A stretch of DNA of 64,000 nt from the NCBI GenBank assembly GCA_030522415.1, contig CM060121.1, forward strand, positions 5,045,976 through 5,109,975, given 5' to 3'. Shown in pieces: positions 44,728 through 56,257 of this stretch. Each line of letters begins with the position of its first letter. Positions within the stretch are counted from its first letter, which is position 1. This DNA comes from Channallabes apus (lineage: Eukaryota; Chordata; Actinopteri; Siluriformes; Clariidae). The notes beneath the pieces were generated by a model. That model ran no database searches and was not told where the DNA came from. It was given only the letters and a program-made list of their open reading frames with translations. Position numbers and translations under genes: made by a program.

Positions 44728-45456
44728 TCATGGTTTTCGAAGTTGTCGGTAACGATAGTGTCTATGTATCCATGTTGGTAATGATATTGACAAATTGCTT
44801 ACGTTCGTTGACCAAATGTTTCTTATGCATCCATAGTCCGTTTTGTTTTTATTGGTATAGTACAGATTTGAATTATTTTGTGAGAATGTCCTATTTGGGG
44901 AGGTTGTTGGCAGACTCGCTAACCAGGCTTGTTGCTTTGGATTAGAGTTCCATAGCTCAAAATCGTTGATTGAGAAAGAGACAACGTTAAAAGTTCGGCA
45001 TTGAAGAATGTCTTCTGAGATTAAGTATCCTTGATAATTTTCTGTCTCATAACATTCAGAGACAGACAATGTTCGCAAGCAGTACCACTGAGTTGTAGTA
45101 ATACACAGTTCAGGAGTGGTATCTGCAACGTATTTTGTTTCAGTTTTGTCTTGTACCCACGTGTCTCGATTCAATATTAGATTTGAAAAGTCAAGTAGGA
45201 GTTTAGCAGGACAAAGAAGGTCATGTACAGTAGTCCACTGTTTCAGATCTGTAAGGCTAAGATTCGGAATGTACTGTCCTATCCAAGGTGCAAGGCTTAT
45301 GTCAGAGCGGTGAAGACTTGCTTGCTGACAGACGTAGCATATTGTGCCACCTCCCTCTTTTTGGCATTCTTTATGGATCAGTTCATGTATGAACATGTCA
45401 ACAGTGAGATGGTAGTCTCTGCCTCCTGTCGCCATAGTAATGTCTTGATCCTGCAC
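44728..45456 (-). CDS. Cysteine-rich, glycosylation-site-rich ORF 3' of env end (SU-like?)
   Basis: A 242-codon open frame with no stops, preceded by 200 bp of non-coding DNA after the env stop. It contains CYVC near residue 41, about nine cysteines and several N-x-S/T sites (NLS, NRT, NKT, NVS). CXXC plus glycosylation sites recall a retroviral surface (SU) subunit. I see neither a signal peptide nor a membrane segment. If SU, it is displaced: it lies downstream of the transmembrane tail at 45660-45977. It could instead be an accessory gene or part of another element. The frame is clear; the function is not. Confidence 0.5.
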   Translation of the reverse strand: MQDQDITMATGGRDYHLTVDMFIHELIHKECQKEGGGTICYVCQQASLHRSDISLAPWIGQYIPNLSLTDLKQWTTVHDLLCPAKLLLDFSNLILNRDTWVQDKTETKYVADTTPELCITTTQWYCLRTLSVSECYETENYQGYLISEDILQCRTFNVVSFSINDFELWNSNPKQQAWLASLPTTSPNRTFSQNNSNLYYTNKNKTDYGCIRNIWSTNVSNLSISLPTWIHRHYRYRQLRKP

Positions 45457-45659
45457 ACACTAAACTACATACATACTGATACATAATAATGCAGTAAATC
45501 AAAGTTTTATAGCAATTATCATTATATATAGTCTATATTTTGTTAGTCTTGATTTTATATCAATTCATAATATTCATAATGTTAGATTTGTTATATACTT
45601 TGCGTATATGAATTCTGGATTGCATTTACATATTTACATGCCTGCATTTGTTTTAACAT

Positions 45660-45977
45660 TTATAAAGTACTGTCTTCTTCAATTTCCATGACTAAGCTAG
45701 CTCTCATAGTAGGTATTGTTTCATAGCTATGTTCAACAGTTGGTTCAGGTGCTTCAGTTTCACGTATTAGCATTACATATTGTCCTAGTAAATTATTTCC
45801 GATTTTACTGATTATTCCTCTTATTAGAGGTATAACACAACAGATTATTAGTAAAGTGGCTAACAGGACTGCTCCTATCATGGTGCCTATTCTAGTTAAG
45901 TATGCCTTCCAGTCGGCTGAGAAGAACCATGGTGTCCATGTCTTATGGGTGGCAATTGTATTTTTTACGTGTTCATC
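45660..45977 (-). pseudogene. env: env remnant: transmembrane anchor and cytoplasmic tail
   Basis: In the same frame as the integrase tail, after TGA at 45978-45980, the text reads WTPWFFSADWKAYLTRIG, then a membrane segment (MIGAVLLATLLIICCVIPL), a basic stop-transfer and a tail ending at 45660. This is the end of a retroviral envelope transmembrane subunit. The ectodomain and surface subunit that should precede it are absent: only about 60 bp separate it from the integrase tail. A large in-place deletion is inferred. Confidence 0.75.
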
Positions 45978-48900
45978 TCATAGGGTTTTCATTCTTTCAG
46001 CTGCTGGTTGTATAGCTTTTACTCGTGCTCGGGTAAGGTATGCTGGACCATGTTCTTCATTTTCACTATCATCATTGTTGAAATGATTACTGTCGAAATG
46101 TTGTTCTGTCGAAGAGAGTTCTATGTCCTTTGGTGGTGTCTCAATGTCTTTCGGAACTTTAGCCTTGCAACAGTGATTTAAGTGATACCAGTGTTCTTTA
46201 CCTTCTACCTTGATGGCTGTTGGAGTGGCAAGCACCACCTTCTATGGTCCTTCTCTGCGGCCTTGTGCCCAGTGTTTTCGTCTAAATACTTTCATATACA
46301 CCCAGTCCCCTATATTTGCTGATTGCAGTCCTTTCTTGTTAATTGTTCCTCCATGAGTTGCTTCGTTAGTCTGTGAAAATAGAACTTTATGAATATCCGT
46401 TAAATGTTTGACGTAACTCTCCATTTCATTTTCAAGTTGTTCAAGAGCAGGTCCATCATATGGTGTGCGAATGCGGGGAACAGACATTGGTCTTCCGGTG
46501 AGCATTTCGTGTGGAGTTAAGTGCGTCATGCGATTGGTTTGAGATCGCATCTTCATTAGTGCTAGGGGCAATGCGTCCATCCAAGATAATTTAGAACTCG
46601 CACAGATCTTGGCAATTTTAGTCTTTAATACTCCATTGGCGCGTTCTACCATCCCTTGTGATTGTGGATGATACACACATCCTAATTTGTGTGTTATGCA
46701 TAAAGCCTCAGTGACGGATTTTCTAACGTCATTTACAAAGTGGGATCCATTATCCGAACTTAATATATCTGGAATCCCAAATCGTGGAATTATTTCTCTA
46801 ACTAGGAATTTTGCTACAGTTTTTGCGTCTGCTTTAGCAGTAGGAGTAGCTTCTACCCATCGACTAAATCGGTCTTCCACGACTAAAATGTATCTTTTCC
46901 CTCCTTTGCGATCTATCATATCTACGAAATCCATTATTAAGTGCCTAAAAGGGCCCATGGGTTGAGGAATATGTCCTAGCGGAGTTGTTGATGCTTTTCT
47001 TATGTTATATTGACCACAAATTTCACATGCTGATAAATAGTTATCGATTTGGCTGGCAAGATAAGGTGACCACCATTCTGAGCGGATTGAACGTAGGATT
47101 TCCCCCCTGGCGCAATGATCAATTCCATGGGCGGACTTTATTATCATGGGGAGGTATGACGCAGGTGCTACAAAAAGCCCTTCGCAACTACGCCAGATGT
47201 CAGTATCTTGATCGAGTTTTGCTCTGCGCCTTGTCCAAATAGCTTTTTCATAAGCAGGGGCTGAGTTTTGCATTTCTGCAATGTGTTTTAAAGTTAATTC
47301 AGTATCAACAGGTTCTATGTCTCCCGTAACTATTGGGATCATGACGCAAGTAGAAGCAGATCCCAGGGCTGCTTTCTTTGCAGCTTCATCTGCTGCGGCA
47401 TTGCCTCGTGAAATGAATGATCCATCTGACTTATGAGCACGGCATTTTACAACAGCTAATTTTGAAGGGAGTGTCATAGCATGCAAGAGGTCAGATATTG
47501 CTTGTCCATGAGAAATTGGCGATCCGTCAGTTCGCAAAAATCCTCTCTGTGCCCATATTGTTCCAAAAATGAATTACCCCATACCCATATGATGAATCAG
47601 TATATATAGTACACATTTTTCCAGTGCCGAGGTTACAGGCAGCTGTTAACGCTTTAATTTCCGCCAGTTGGGCAGAACATGGCTGAGGGATGAAGGCAGA
47701 GGAAACAACATGATACGTTTTATTGTCTTTGGATGGGGATACTATAGCATATCCAGCTTTATTTTCGCATTGGTCTCGGAAACACGATCCGTCTACGAAA
47801 AATACCTGCTCTGAATCTTTTAGCGGTTGGTTTTCTAAGTCAAGTCGGGCTTTAACAAATTTGTTTGACTCCTCTGAGCAATCATGAGGAGTTCCGTCTA
47901 TTGGTAATACTATTAAGTTAGCCGGGTTCACGGTTTTACATCGTTCAATGGTTAGTTCGGATGCTGATAAGATGAGGTCATACGCAGAGCATCGTGCATT
48001 AGTTATCACAAACATTTGGCTAGTTAATAATGCATGTATTGCATGCGTAGTATACAGAGTGGTTGGATGTCCCATAGTAATGCTTGATGCTTTTTTATAA
48101 GCAAATGCAGCTGCTGCAAGACCTCTGTAACATGGGGGCATCCCTTTTTCAATGTTGTCGAGAGCAGTACTATAATACGCTATGGGTTGCTTGCCCATTC
48201 CATGCTGCGTTTGGGTTAGTACGGCAGAGGCAAAGCCTTGTCGTTCTGAAACGTATAACTGAAATGGTTTGGTATAATCGGGACTAGCTAGAGCAGGTGC
48301 TGAAGCTAACGATGTCTTAATACAATTAAATGAAGCTAATGCTTCAGGTGTCCAGATGAGTGGCGAGTTGGGTTTGGTTCGAACAACAGTTTTAATCAGA
48401 TCTCTTAAAGGTTGCACTTGGGACGCAAAATCACATATCCAGGGCCGACTAAACCCTGCCATTCCTAAGAATGATAGCATTTGTTTTACTGTCTGGGGCT
48501 GAGGAGCTTTTAAAATGACCTCAATATGGGTAGGTGAAATTTTTTTATTGGTTCCTTCTAACACTCGCCCTAAATATTCAACTTTCTGCTTACAGAACTG
48601 TAATTTATCTTTGCTTACCTTATGTCCATTTTCTGCCAGCATAGTCAACACTTTCACTGTGTCCCTTTGACATTGTTCTTTTGTTGGACTGCAAATTAAA
48701 ATGTCATCAACGTATATTAACAGACGGCTTGGTATCGAGAGCGTAGCCAAGTCACGCGCTAACACCTGGTTAAAGAGGGAAGGAGACTCCACATATCCTT
48801 GTGCTAAAGATTGGTACGTATATTGTTGACCTTCGTAAGTAAAGGCGAACAAGTACTGAGAATCGGGATGCAGAGGAATGCTGAAAAAAGCGGAACATAA

Positions 48901-50296
48901 ATCGATAACTGAGTACCACTTAGTCCCCTCTGGAATATTGGACAATATTGTGTGTGGATTAGGAACTACAGGAGTGTCTGCAATTACTATATTGTTAATT
49001 GCTCTGAGGTCAGGAACCAATCTCCATTTTTTTAGAGTTTTCCTTTTGTAGCGGAAAAATAGGAGTATTACAAGGACTTGAAGTGGGAATAAGCACTCCA
49101 GCTTTCACCAGTCCTGTGATTGTGGGTCTGATGCCTTCAATTGCTTCGGATGACAGAGGATACTGTTTTACATATGGGAGCCGGGCATTAGGTTTAACTT
49201 GGACTTTTACTAAACCCGCTGATTTGACTAGTCCTACATCTGTATGATGTTTAGACCATAATATTTCTGGAACTTCTTGAAGTATCCTTTCCTCTAGTTC
49301 CCTTTCTTCATCTTCAATAACTGACATTTGTGCAATTGCCGTATCTTTATCTTGTAATTCTATATCTACATGTGTGGCAACAACACTGCCTATGTTTTCT
49401 TGTGATATATACATGAATTTCCTATCAGGTGATAGATGTATGTATGGATTCAAAGTTGGTTCCCTATCGCTTATTTGTTTGGCTTCCTTAACCATCTTAC
49501 CTAGGTCTTTTTGTTCACAATTTTCCGCAATCATCAGAGAGACATGCGGCACCGCATGTTCAACTTGGTACCAATCTTGAACTTTTTCGGGCAGTTGTGC
49601 AATAGCTGCCACTCCTTGTGGGCCGATTATGATTTCCATGGTTTTCATGTCCATTTCACTGCCTTCTATCAAGTCTTCCCACAATGTGGCAAATTCTTCA
49701 TCATGGTTTGAGTCATACTTTATGGTGCAATGTAGTGGTAAGTCTATTTCCCGACAATCTGGTCGTAAATGAGTAATCCATGGTTTCCATTCTTGATAAG
49801 TGCTCCAGAGACCAGATGGTTGGTTGTATTCTAACCAATATACCACATTAACTTCTTTAGGTGTTGTATCTGGATTATGGATGAGTAGACATTGTGTTGC
49901 TAGGGTTTCTGGAAAGGTAACCCAGAGTCCTGTTGGTCCACAGTGTATTTTTGCTCCTAGTTTACATAATGTGTCTCTTCCCAAGAGGTTCATAGGTGCA
50001 TGCGGGGAATAAATTAGTGGAGCATTGATAGTTACCCCATCCAATGTTAGTTCTTGAGGCTCGGTAAACCGTAAAGTCTGAGTTTTTCCCGAGAAGCCCA
50101 CTGTTTGTATTGCTTTACGGGTAAGGGGGAGTCTAGAGCCTGCTTGTCCAATGCTTGAGTATGTAGCTCCGGTGTCAATCATAAACGGTGCTTCTAGATA
50201 TTGTCCTATTTTCACTGTCACCGTAGGTTCTTGAGCTGGATATAATGTGGTGACAAACTGCATAAGTTCCCCCTTATTAGGCTCCTCTGGGCATCT
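45978..50296 (-). pseudogene. pol: pro-pol: protease, reverse transcriptase, RNase H, integrase
   Basis: The protease begins after the gag UGA and has the active site FMIDTGATYSS. The reverse transcriptase runs from VQVKPNARLPYVKQYPL through VIDLCSAFF to the catalytic YVDD. RNase H shows VFFVDGSCF and IYTDSSYG. Integrase has the zinc-binding HGIDH...CEICGQ, then catalytic Asp in LIMDFVDM, Asp in LSSDNGSHF and Glu in GMVERANGVLK. Lesions: a frameshift in an A run near 49020-49030, a frameshift in a T run near 47530, and a TAG at 46242-46244 in the GP-x motif before KVVLATPTAIKVEG. Both frameshifts are at homopolymers, so sequencing error should be excluded. It would copy and integrate the viral genome; here it is broken. 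Confidence 0.92.
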
Positions 50297-52958
50297 TCAG
50301 TAGTTAGGGTTTTGGCCTTCAGAGGGGCCTCCCCATTGTCCACCTTGACTTGGTGGAGGTGGTTGATCGTGTCTTTGGTTTGGTTGGTTTTGTCCCCTCC
50401 ACGTGTCTGACCAGCCAGATTGTTGTGTAGCTGGCGAATTTTGGTCTGACTGTGGTCCTTGAGGTCCTCGGGGTCCCAATGTTTGTCCTTGCTGTTCAGA
50501 TCTTTCCACTCTGTCTCCCCACAGGAAACTGACATGGGGACAGTCTCTTCTAATGTGGCGTAAATCACCACAAGCCCAACATCCTCTTCCTCGGCCCCTG
50601 CCATATTGGGGTGGTCTTGTCATTCGATGTCCTGGTGTATACGTTTGTCTCGGAGGATTTTGAGGATAAGGTGATTGTGGATTCACCATAAGTGCAGCTT
50701 GTTTGGCAGCGGCTTCCTTCTCCTTCTTCTTTTCTTTTTCTTCTTGTTTGTTTCTGACAATTTCACCCAGTTGTGATTTACACAGTTGTGTCATCAAATT
50801 AGTGGACATTTCTTTTGCTTCTAATTTTGCCTTTCGATATTGATTGACGAAATGGATTATGTGGGCTTGAAATGTTTTCCAAGCCATGGTGTTGAGGCCA
50901 ATCACTCCATCCAACTTTTCCTGTACTGAGAGTGGCAAAGTTTTCTTTAACATCATCCTAAACAAGCCCCTACTTGTATCATTTTCATCCCAATGACCAC
51001 CAGTTTCATCTCTCCAGGCATCTTGGAAGTTTTGTATGAACTTGACTACAGTTTCTTCTTCAGCCAGTTTGATAGTTTCCAACCGTCCTGGATCCATTTT
51101 TGTGGGATACATTTTCCTTAGGGCTCCCCAGATATTGTTTCTGTTGGGTCCCAATGGGAAATGATCATATCTGGCATCTTCAGCCTCAGGCGGCATTCCA
51201 GCTTCTTGAAGAACCTCTGTGGTTTTGTTTATTCCGATGGTTTGACCTAGTATGGCCTTGATGTCTCCAAGGGCCAGTTGGTGGCCCATTGTTTTTTCTT
51301 CAAATTGGGTGATCCATCTTTGTGCTCCTTCACACAGATTTGGAAGCCTGCCTATGAGACCAGTCACATCCATAAAACACCATGGGACATAGTGCAGTGC
51401 TGTTCCTTTTACTATTAGTGGACACTGGGATGAGGAGGTTGCAGGCTCATCTTCATCTATTTGCCTTCTCCTTTCTTTTTCCCTTTGGCATTCTTCATGT
51501 TGAAAACATGTCTTGTTGCTGTATCGATCTGGTTGTTTCAGAGTGGATCTATCTCTCAGTACTCTCATAGTTTGGCTGGCTTTTTCCCCTTCCACATCCA
51601 TATTTTCTTCTGTGCGGCTTGTTACATTTGCGTCTTGATTCTGTGATCGTAGATCATGTAGCCGTTTCTCTCTTCCTGTTTGTTGTTCAATACTATCTTC
51701 TTTTTCATTTAGGTGTCTTAATATTTCTTCATCATTGGGCTCTTCGTTTACAGCAGAACACTGCTCTCGTGTTGCATTGCTCTGCGACATATCCTTCATA
51801 TTGTATGCCATTTCATTTAAAGCTTTTAATAAGCTTTGACTTTCCTTCAAGGTTTCTCTGTGTACCTCAGTTAGATTTATTTGTTTTGTTAATTCAGTGA
51901 CAGTTTTCCCATTGAAATCTTCAAGGATTTTCTGAAGAGATCTATCCTCTTCTTCTAATGGAGTGATTTTCACTTCTCCTTCCAGTTTGACTAATTGTCC
52001 TTGTTTGTTTACAGATTTATCTTTTTCTTTGATGTTCTTTCTTTCTTCAAATTCCGACCGTACTTGGTTCACTTTGTCGACGGGTGAGTAGTTCTTTTTC
52101 CAGGCTTGGTTTTCCACCAGGATGTGGGATCCATTGAGGTTTCATGGTTCCTTGCCCTCGTGGAGAACTGGTACTAGGATATTCATTCCAATATGTTTGA
52201 GCATTCTTATCCATAACGTTTCTCCATGATTGGTCTTCAGGGAGGATTGAACTTTCTTCACTTGGTTATCCTTTGGTCGCATGTCGTTCTGAGATGCTTT
52301 TTGAATCTGATGATACTTTTTGAAAGTGTGCTCTTCTTCCAGCCCCTCTACCAGCAGAATTTAGATTTAATTCCTGATCTGCTGATCTTGCTATTCCATT
52401 CAGTGTTCCATGAAATTGCAATTCTACATTTGTCCATTCATCTTCAATTGTTGTTACTCCCATCATCGGGATAGTAGGATATACTTTATTCTCCAGGGAT
52501 TGTTCAGTATTGTAGGGCGGTGGCCTCATGCACATCTCTGGTGATGGCGGAAATGTTTCTTTCTGTCCATCTTGCCTTTCTGTAAGTTCTTCTTGTTCAC
52601 ATTTGTCTTTCTGTTTGGTGTCCTTGATTTCTTTTTCTCTTTTTAATATTATATTCATCACTTGTTGTTCAGTTTTTTCCTGTTGCTTTTTCCGTCTACG
52701 CTGTCCTTCTTCTTTAAAATAGTCTATTATTTTTAACTTGAGTTTGAGTTTTTCTTCCATTTCTTTTTTCTTCTTTTCTGCTCCCCAGCTTATGATTTTC
52801 TGTCTTAATTGGGTACATGTTTCCAAGTTGAATGACCCATTAATAGGCCATTGGTCTGAACATCCTTTTGTTTTGTCATGCCATTTCTTCATATCTTTTC
52901 TGATATCTTTCTCTAGTAGATGGTGTTGTTCAATTATAATTTCTACTGTTTTATCCAT
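50297..52958 (-). pseudogene. gag: gag polyprotein, frameshifted
   Basis: The first part (52266-52958) starts at ATG (MDKTVEIIIEQ) and is charged and coiled-coil-like; there is no N-terminal myristoylation glycine. A frameshift falls between about 52270 and 52117. The second part holds a capsid region (YVPWCFMDVTGLIGRLPN, WGALRKMYP, FQAHIIHFVNQYRK) and one CCHC zinc knuckle (CWACGDLRHIRRDC), then a Gln/Pro/Gly-rich tail. It ends at UGA (50297-50299) in the same frame as the protease. Gag forms the virus core. The second part's apparent first codon is GTG, not a real start. Confidence 0.88.
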
Positions 52959-53584
52959 TTTGGAATGATTCTATTCATTCATTCAAGATTTTATTTTAAT
53001 TTTACTAATTATTTAATTATTATTATTTATTTCTCTTTAATATATTTTATAAATTCTTATTTATTCTTTATTATCTAGTATTTGTTTATTTATGTGTTGG
53101 TAACAGGATCCTCTGTTCCCCACACTATGAAAGGATTTCCCCTTGGAATTTAACAATGACATGTAATTTTTATAGGGTACACTAGATGGCACCACAGAGA
53201 ATTACAATATAGCAGTAGAAACTACAACAATGGCGTTGAATTATGAGATCCTCACGTGCTTCCTCTACTCCGCCTCTAGACGTTTCTAAATTAAGATCTA
53301 CCACATGTTTTCACAGCCGCTTGCTTGTGAGCGGTTATGTTCCGTTTCTTTCGTTTAAATGGTTTTTAACATTGTATTTGAACATTTACAGACAAAATTC
53401 TACTAAATATAGGTTTATCAGTAGCAATCGTTATAATATTGTTTTAACATATGTCCAGATTTTATCTATATTTATAGTAATAATAATAGCTTTTATAAGA
53501 ATTTTTATTTTTTTTTTACTATGTGAAGTCTTCTCCCTCAGCAACCAGGCGTCCAAGTTGATCAACCAGACCGCTCCTTTGCTC
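52959..53584 (-). other. Retroviral leader and unassigned 5' flank
   Basis: AT-rich leader upstream of gag. GTGTGGGGAACAGAGGATCC at about 53110-53135 (minus strand) is where a primer-binding site might lie, but I cannot match it to a tRNA. No copy of the 42460-44191 LTR is present. Confidence 0.4.
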
Positions 53585-53878
53585 GCCAGTAATCAGGCCT
53601 GGGGGTGACTACAGAAATTGAACTCAGGTGTGATAAACCACAGTTAAGTTATTTTTTAACAAGGGGGGCAATCACTTTTTCACCCAGGGCCATGTAGATT
53701 TGGAGTTTTTTTTCTCCCTTAATAACGTAAACCTTCATTTAAAAACTGCATTTTGTGTTCAATTATGTTATCTTTGACTAATAGTTAACGGTTTTTGATG
53801 AGCAGAAACATTTAAGTGTGACAAACATGCAAAAGAATAAGAAATCAGGAAGGGGGCAAATAGTTTTTCACACCACTG
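53585..53878 (-). mobile_element. Tc1-like element, copy D (one end only)
   Basis: Matches 61231-61519 of copy C: the promoter-side flank and terminal repeat ending CACCACTG then TA. The break is at CAGTAATCAGGCCTGGGGGT, abutting the retroviral 5' flank; the other 1.3 kb is missing. A deletion fusing the two elements is likely. Confidence 0.9.
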
Positions 53879-54659
53879 TATTATGTTTCTGTCTAGTTTT
53901 TTTTTTTATTTACTATATACCACAATTTTCATACAGTTTAAAACAGAACCCTGATCCATTCTCTTTGTATGTACGGCCCAACCCTAGATCCTTGGGACCC
54001 CTGGGGCCCTTGGGGGCCGTCTGATCGGCACACCCGACCGATCAGTGGACCCTGTCTTGCACAAAATATGTCACTTTGACATTATGATTTTGACTTTTTG
54101 ATATTAGGACACTAAAGGAGCTGGGTCTAGTATCTACAGAATTAGGCTACAGGTTAGTTCTTCATCTAAAACCTGTGACTGTTATTATTACCATGAACAA
54201 GATCACTTACAGTAAATGTTTCCTGTGCTGTGTCAAAGCCCAAGGCTGCTCGTCAGCAAACCGCTAGTAAACAGGTAAATGCTGCAGAGCTGTTGGATAA
54301 GTCAGTTTCACTGATGAATGTGTTTGAGTCTTTTATATCTTCTGGACAATTTGGAAATGGAAAATTAATGTGACAAAATTGGCAGGACAGACAGAAATTT
54401 TTCTGAGACTGATTTTGGGTCCTTAAATGAATGAAACGTAAGGATATAATTGAAAGCGTGAGTTCTGACCAATGTACAGACAAAACTTTACTTTTATTTA
54501 TACAGAAAATATACTGCAGTTACAGAATAAACTGCTGATCTACATTTCTACCAAAAGAAGTAAACCCTCAGAACTTTACGTAAATACCAGAAAACCAGAA
54601 GTGCCGTGACCGATTCAGTCATTCAAATGATAAAAAAAAAAAAACATTTCAAGGCATGG
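53879..54659. other. Non-coding stretch
   Basis: AT-rich with no recognised gene. The short motif GGGGCCCTTGGGGGCC sits near 54005. Confidence 0.5.
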
Positions 54660-54691
54660 TGTTATGTTATTTTTGCGGCGCTGCATTGTGT

Positions 54692-55132
54692 CACTGTGAA
54701 TCAAGGGTGCAGTAATACACAGCTGTGTCTTCACTCTCCATGTTTTGTACCTATAAGGGCACAATGTTACTCTAAGTGTCTCGAGAGACGACAAACTTGT
54801 TATTTGAATCTTCTTTAGCAAGACTCCCATTTCAATAAATGGTGTTGATCCATTCTAAAGCTTTTCCTGCAGGTTGTCAAATCCAAGCTGTTCCATAGTG
54901 GCTGCTGCTATCAGTGATAGAAGCCCCAGACACTCTACAGGTGATGGTTAAAGTCTCTCCTGGCTTTATAACCACTGAGTCTAGCTGGATGAGCTCAGTA
55001 GCACAGAACACACCTGCGGAAGGAGAAACAGAAAAGGTTTACATGTTGAAGTAACAAGATCAGATGAGCAAATAAAATTTAAACACTCACAGGGGGCGAG
55101 AGCCAGCAGCAGCAGTGGAGCTGAAGTGGACA
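54692..55132 (-). pseudogene. VH14: VH pseudogene
   Basis: Leader exon 55090-55132 is intact (MSTSAPLLLLALAP, donor GTGAG). The V exon (54699-55013) reads ELIQLDSVVIKPGETLTI, TCRVSGASITD and EDTAVYYCT. In-frame stops interrupt framework 2 (CGA to TGA before QPAGKALEW), CDR2 and framework 3 (twice). The heptamer CACAGTG at 54692-54698 is perfect, but no nonamer lies at 22-24 bp. Octamer at 55213-55220 is perfect. It belongs to none of families I-IV. It could still rearrange poorly but cannot encode a chain. Confidence 0.92.
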
Positions 55133-55212
55133 TGTTTGTGCTGAAGGAGGACTAATGAGAACCGCTTCATCTCTAGATAAACACGCTGATAATATTACAG
55201 GAAGAGATGCAG

Positions 55213-55220
55213 ATTTGCAT
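55213..55220 (-). promoter_or_regulatory. Octamer of the VH14 pseudogene promoter
   Basis: ATGCAAAT on the minus strand, about 80 bp upstream of the ATG. Confidence 0.8.
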
Positions 55221-55274
55221 AAATATTACAGAGTAGCTGTATTCTGTGAATCACAGTCATGTGACATTTCTCTA

Positions 55275-55369
55275 CTTAGCACAAAACATAGTGCTAGTAA
55301 TAACAGCACAATTAATGTGTGTAATAAATTAATTGTGCTGTTATTACTAGCACTATGTTTTGTGTTAAG
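55275..55369. repeat. Near-perfect palindrome, 42-nt arms, 11-nt loop
   Basis: Arms 55275-55316 and 55328-55369 are complementary with a single mismatch. It lies just upstream of the VH14 octamer. No known element ends or target duplication were recognised. Confidence 0.95.
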
Positions 55370-55978
55370 TAAGTAAATACATGTCTATAAAAATCTATAA
55401 ATAAAGAAGGTAATTATTTATTCAAATAATCAACTTTTAGAGGAAATTTGCTGGCCAAACAAAATATTTCACATTGCTGTTTAGTTGACACATTGTGTAC
55501 CCAGTTCAAAATCTTACGTTGACTCAACTTGTAATTTAAATATTACAAGTCAGCTCAATTTCAGTATTGGCTGTAGGTTCAATAAATTATATTTCTCTAG
55601 AGTTGACTTACTTTTTATCTACTCAAAAAAAGATACGTTGTCTCCAATTGTAGCCCCATGGATGTAGTTGGTTTAAGCGTTTTTCTTTTCTATAAAAAAC
55701 AAGTTGACCTAACAATACCCTAAACACACAAACGTTACTTAAAAAAAATAATTAAATAAAAATAATTCTTCCAAAACTAGCCCAGGTTAAAACAGTGATC
55801 TGTATAAAACAAGAAAATGCAGGTTCTATTTTGCTTAAAGGTCAATAAAATACCTTGACAACACAAGATTCTTATCAGTATCTTACTGATTCTTTTATAT
55901 TACAATTTCATAACCATTTTTAAAAACTAGCAAAGATGATTATTTATTTCCCTAATATGTCAGACCCCAAAAAAGAGT

Positions 55979-56257
55979 CTATGCCAACAAGAGTTTGTTT
56001 CTCAGCATGTGAATCTGAGTGTCTCCAATTCTAATAGAAATCATTTGGATGGCTTCGCAGGTGTACATCCAGTCTTTTTGGAATGAAATGTTCAAAAAAA
56101 AAAGAGCACAGACCTGATCAAACATCACTCCTAAAGCTGTTCTATAGTCACTGAGGGCCTCAAGAACTACAGTCCCCTCCAACACCACATCAACTTCATC
56201 AGCTTGTTCACGCTCCTCTAGTACTGTAGCTCCAAAAGACCATCCATCACTCCATAT
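55979..56257 (-). pseudogene. Last exon of an uncharacterised gene family in a transposon
   Basis: After the acceptor CTAATTAG (minus strand) an open frame of 92 codons without its own first ATG reads WSFGATVLEEREQADEV, then VLEALSDYRTALGVMFDQ, FFLNISFQKDW, and ends MLRNKLLLA before TAG. From memory this recalls the C-terminal exon of the fish repeat-associated family to which the 4026 fragment may belong. I cannot confirm that without a search. Upstream exons were not resolved; a GTGAGT donor lies near 56815. Confidence 0.45.

Larger units (their letters stand above)
44192..53584 (-). mobile_element. Endogenous retrovirus, internal region
   Basis: Order on the minus strand: leader, gag, protease, reverse transcriptase, RNase H, integrase, short env transmembrane end, then an SU-like frame and a polypurine tract. 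The in-frame gag-UGA-pro junction and the GP-x-KVVLATPTAIKVEG-type integrase end fit class I (gamma/epsilon-like) fish retroviruses. Multiple frameshifts and stops show it cannot replicate. The 5' side has no recognisable LTR and abuts half a Tc1 element at 53585. Confidence 0.88.

Noticed and set aside
50218..50604. 128-codon minus-strand ORF overlapping gag and pro
   Set aside because: It is another frame across the gag tail; the gag frame itself continues to a UGA and into protease.
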